A stretch of 64,000 nt of DNA from Blastococcus aggregatus (GTDB lineage Bacteria > Actinomycetota > Actinomycetes > Mycobacteriales > Geodermatophilaceae): contig NZ_OBQI01000003.1 in assembly GCF_900221005.1 (NCBI RefSeq), positions 248,001 through 312,000 on the forward strand, in the 5' to 3' direction. Under the pieces are notes generated by a model, which did not search any database, was not told where the DNA came from, and was given only the letters and a program-made list of their open reading frames with translations. A program made the translations under genes and the position numbers. Numbering within the stretch: position 1 is the first letter of the stretch; the number at the start of each line of letters is the position of its first letter. Below are positions 63,673-64,000 of this stretch, piece after piece.

Positions 63673-64000
63673 GTGCCGGACGGTTCCGGGTCCTGGTCGT
63701 CACGGCCAGCCGGCACGGAGCCACCGCCGAGATCGGCGCCGCACTGGCCCGGACGCTCGGGAACTGCGACGCCGGCCGCGCCGTGGACCTCGCCGCGGTG
63801 GCCGTGCCCGTGGAGCAGCGTCCGGATCCTGCGCCCTTCGACGCCGTGGTGGTCGGCAGCGCCGTGTACGCCGGACGGTGGCTCGACGGCGCCCGCCAGT
63901 ACGTGGCGATGCATGCCGGTGTGCTCCGCACGCGCCCCACCTGGCTGTTCTCCAGCGGCCCGATCGGCGAGCCGCCGTTCCCCCCGGACGTCCCGCACGA
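63669..64000 (+). CDS. Flavodoxin-domain protein (3' end outside window)
   Basis: The frame begins with ATG overlapping the universal stress stop and is open at the right edge, so about 110 residues are visible. VLVVTASRHGATAEI is the FMN phosphate loop and VVGSAVYAGRWLDGAR fits HemG/flavodoxin-type protoporphyrinogen oxidase relatives. An FMN-binding electron carrier is the best reading. The missing C terminus limits certainty. It extends the CBS-Usp operon. Confidence 0.75.
   Translation, partial: MSAGRFRVLVVTASRHGATAEIGAALARTLGNCDAGRAVDLAAVAVPVEQRPDPAPFDAVVVGSAVYAGRWLDGARQYVAMHAGVLRTRPTWLFSSGPIGEPPFPPDVPH

Overview
The window is very GC-rich and densely packed. It shows GTG/ATG starts with GGAGG-type ribosome binding sites, many 4-base stop/start overlaps, short lipoproteins and mycobacteria-like metabolic genes. 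Together these point to a soil or rock actinomycete, most likely a member of the Geodermatophilaceae (Blastococcus/Geodermatophilus/Modestobacter group). That placement is an inference from gene style and content, not a computed one. No rRNA, tRNA, CRISPR array, insertion sequence or prophage is visible.

Left part (1-25 kb): ordinary chromosomal housekeeping and catabolism. In order it holds the end of a UvrA-like ABC protein, an MFS transporter, a VOC protein with a crotonase, a patatin, a medium-chain dehydrogenase and an acyl-CoA dehydrogenase. A strong hairpin terminator follows. Next come an SDR, a CPBP protease, a NAD(P)H-binding protein and a PPOX-fold protein. A three-subunit molybdenum hydroxylase of the CO-dehydrogenase form II type is split into divergent coxSM-like and coxL-like units. 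Then follow a hotdog-fold protein with a phosphoglycerate dehydrogenase, two hydrolase/phosphoesterase genes, a long-chain acyl-CoA synthetase, a DUF3068 protein and a lipoprotein.

Right part (25-64 kb): a coherent stress/dormancy island. Its gene content closely parallels the DosR (DevR) hypoxia regulon of mycobacteria. It has a phosphoribosyltransferase-hydrolase fusion (Rv0571c-like), a wax ester synthase/diacylglycerol acyltransferase (Tgs1-like), three tandem universal stress proteins, an Hsp20 (HspX-like), two cation P-type ATPases, an Acg-like nitroreductase and a CBS-domain protein (Hrp1-like). Carbon metabolism genes accompany them: acetyl-CoA synthetase, 2-oxoacid dehydrogenase E1/E2 plus an acyl carrier protein, class I aldolase and a PEP-synthase-like enzyme. 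In most intergenic gaps of this half, and especially between divergent genes, I find 14-base near-palindromes of the form GGGAC-NNNN-GGCCC/GTCCC. These closely resemble the DosR box. No DevR/DevS genes lie in the window.

Within the island, 44.1-55.8 kb is an envelope/lipid module. It holds two PAP2-kinase fusions (one with a PAP2 half that has lost its catalytic motifs), a 950-residue membrane-anchored PhoD-type phosphatase with another degenerate PAP2-like region, a flippase/synthase-type membrane protein and an intact PAP2 phosphatase. Most neighbours are joined by GTGA overlaps. Taken together, the right half looks like a co-regulated programme for low-oxygen or low-energy survival: acetyl-CoA supply, storage lipid, protein and ion homeostasis, and membrane phospholipid remodelling. 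The regulon reading is the main discovery candidate here and can be tested with a motif scan and hypoxia transcriptomics.
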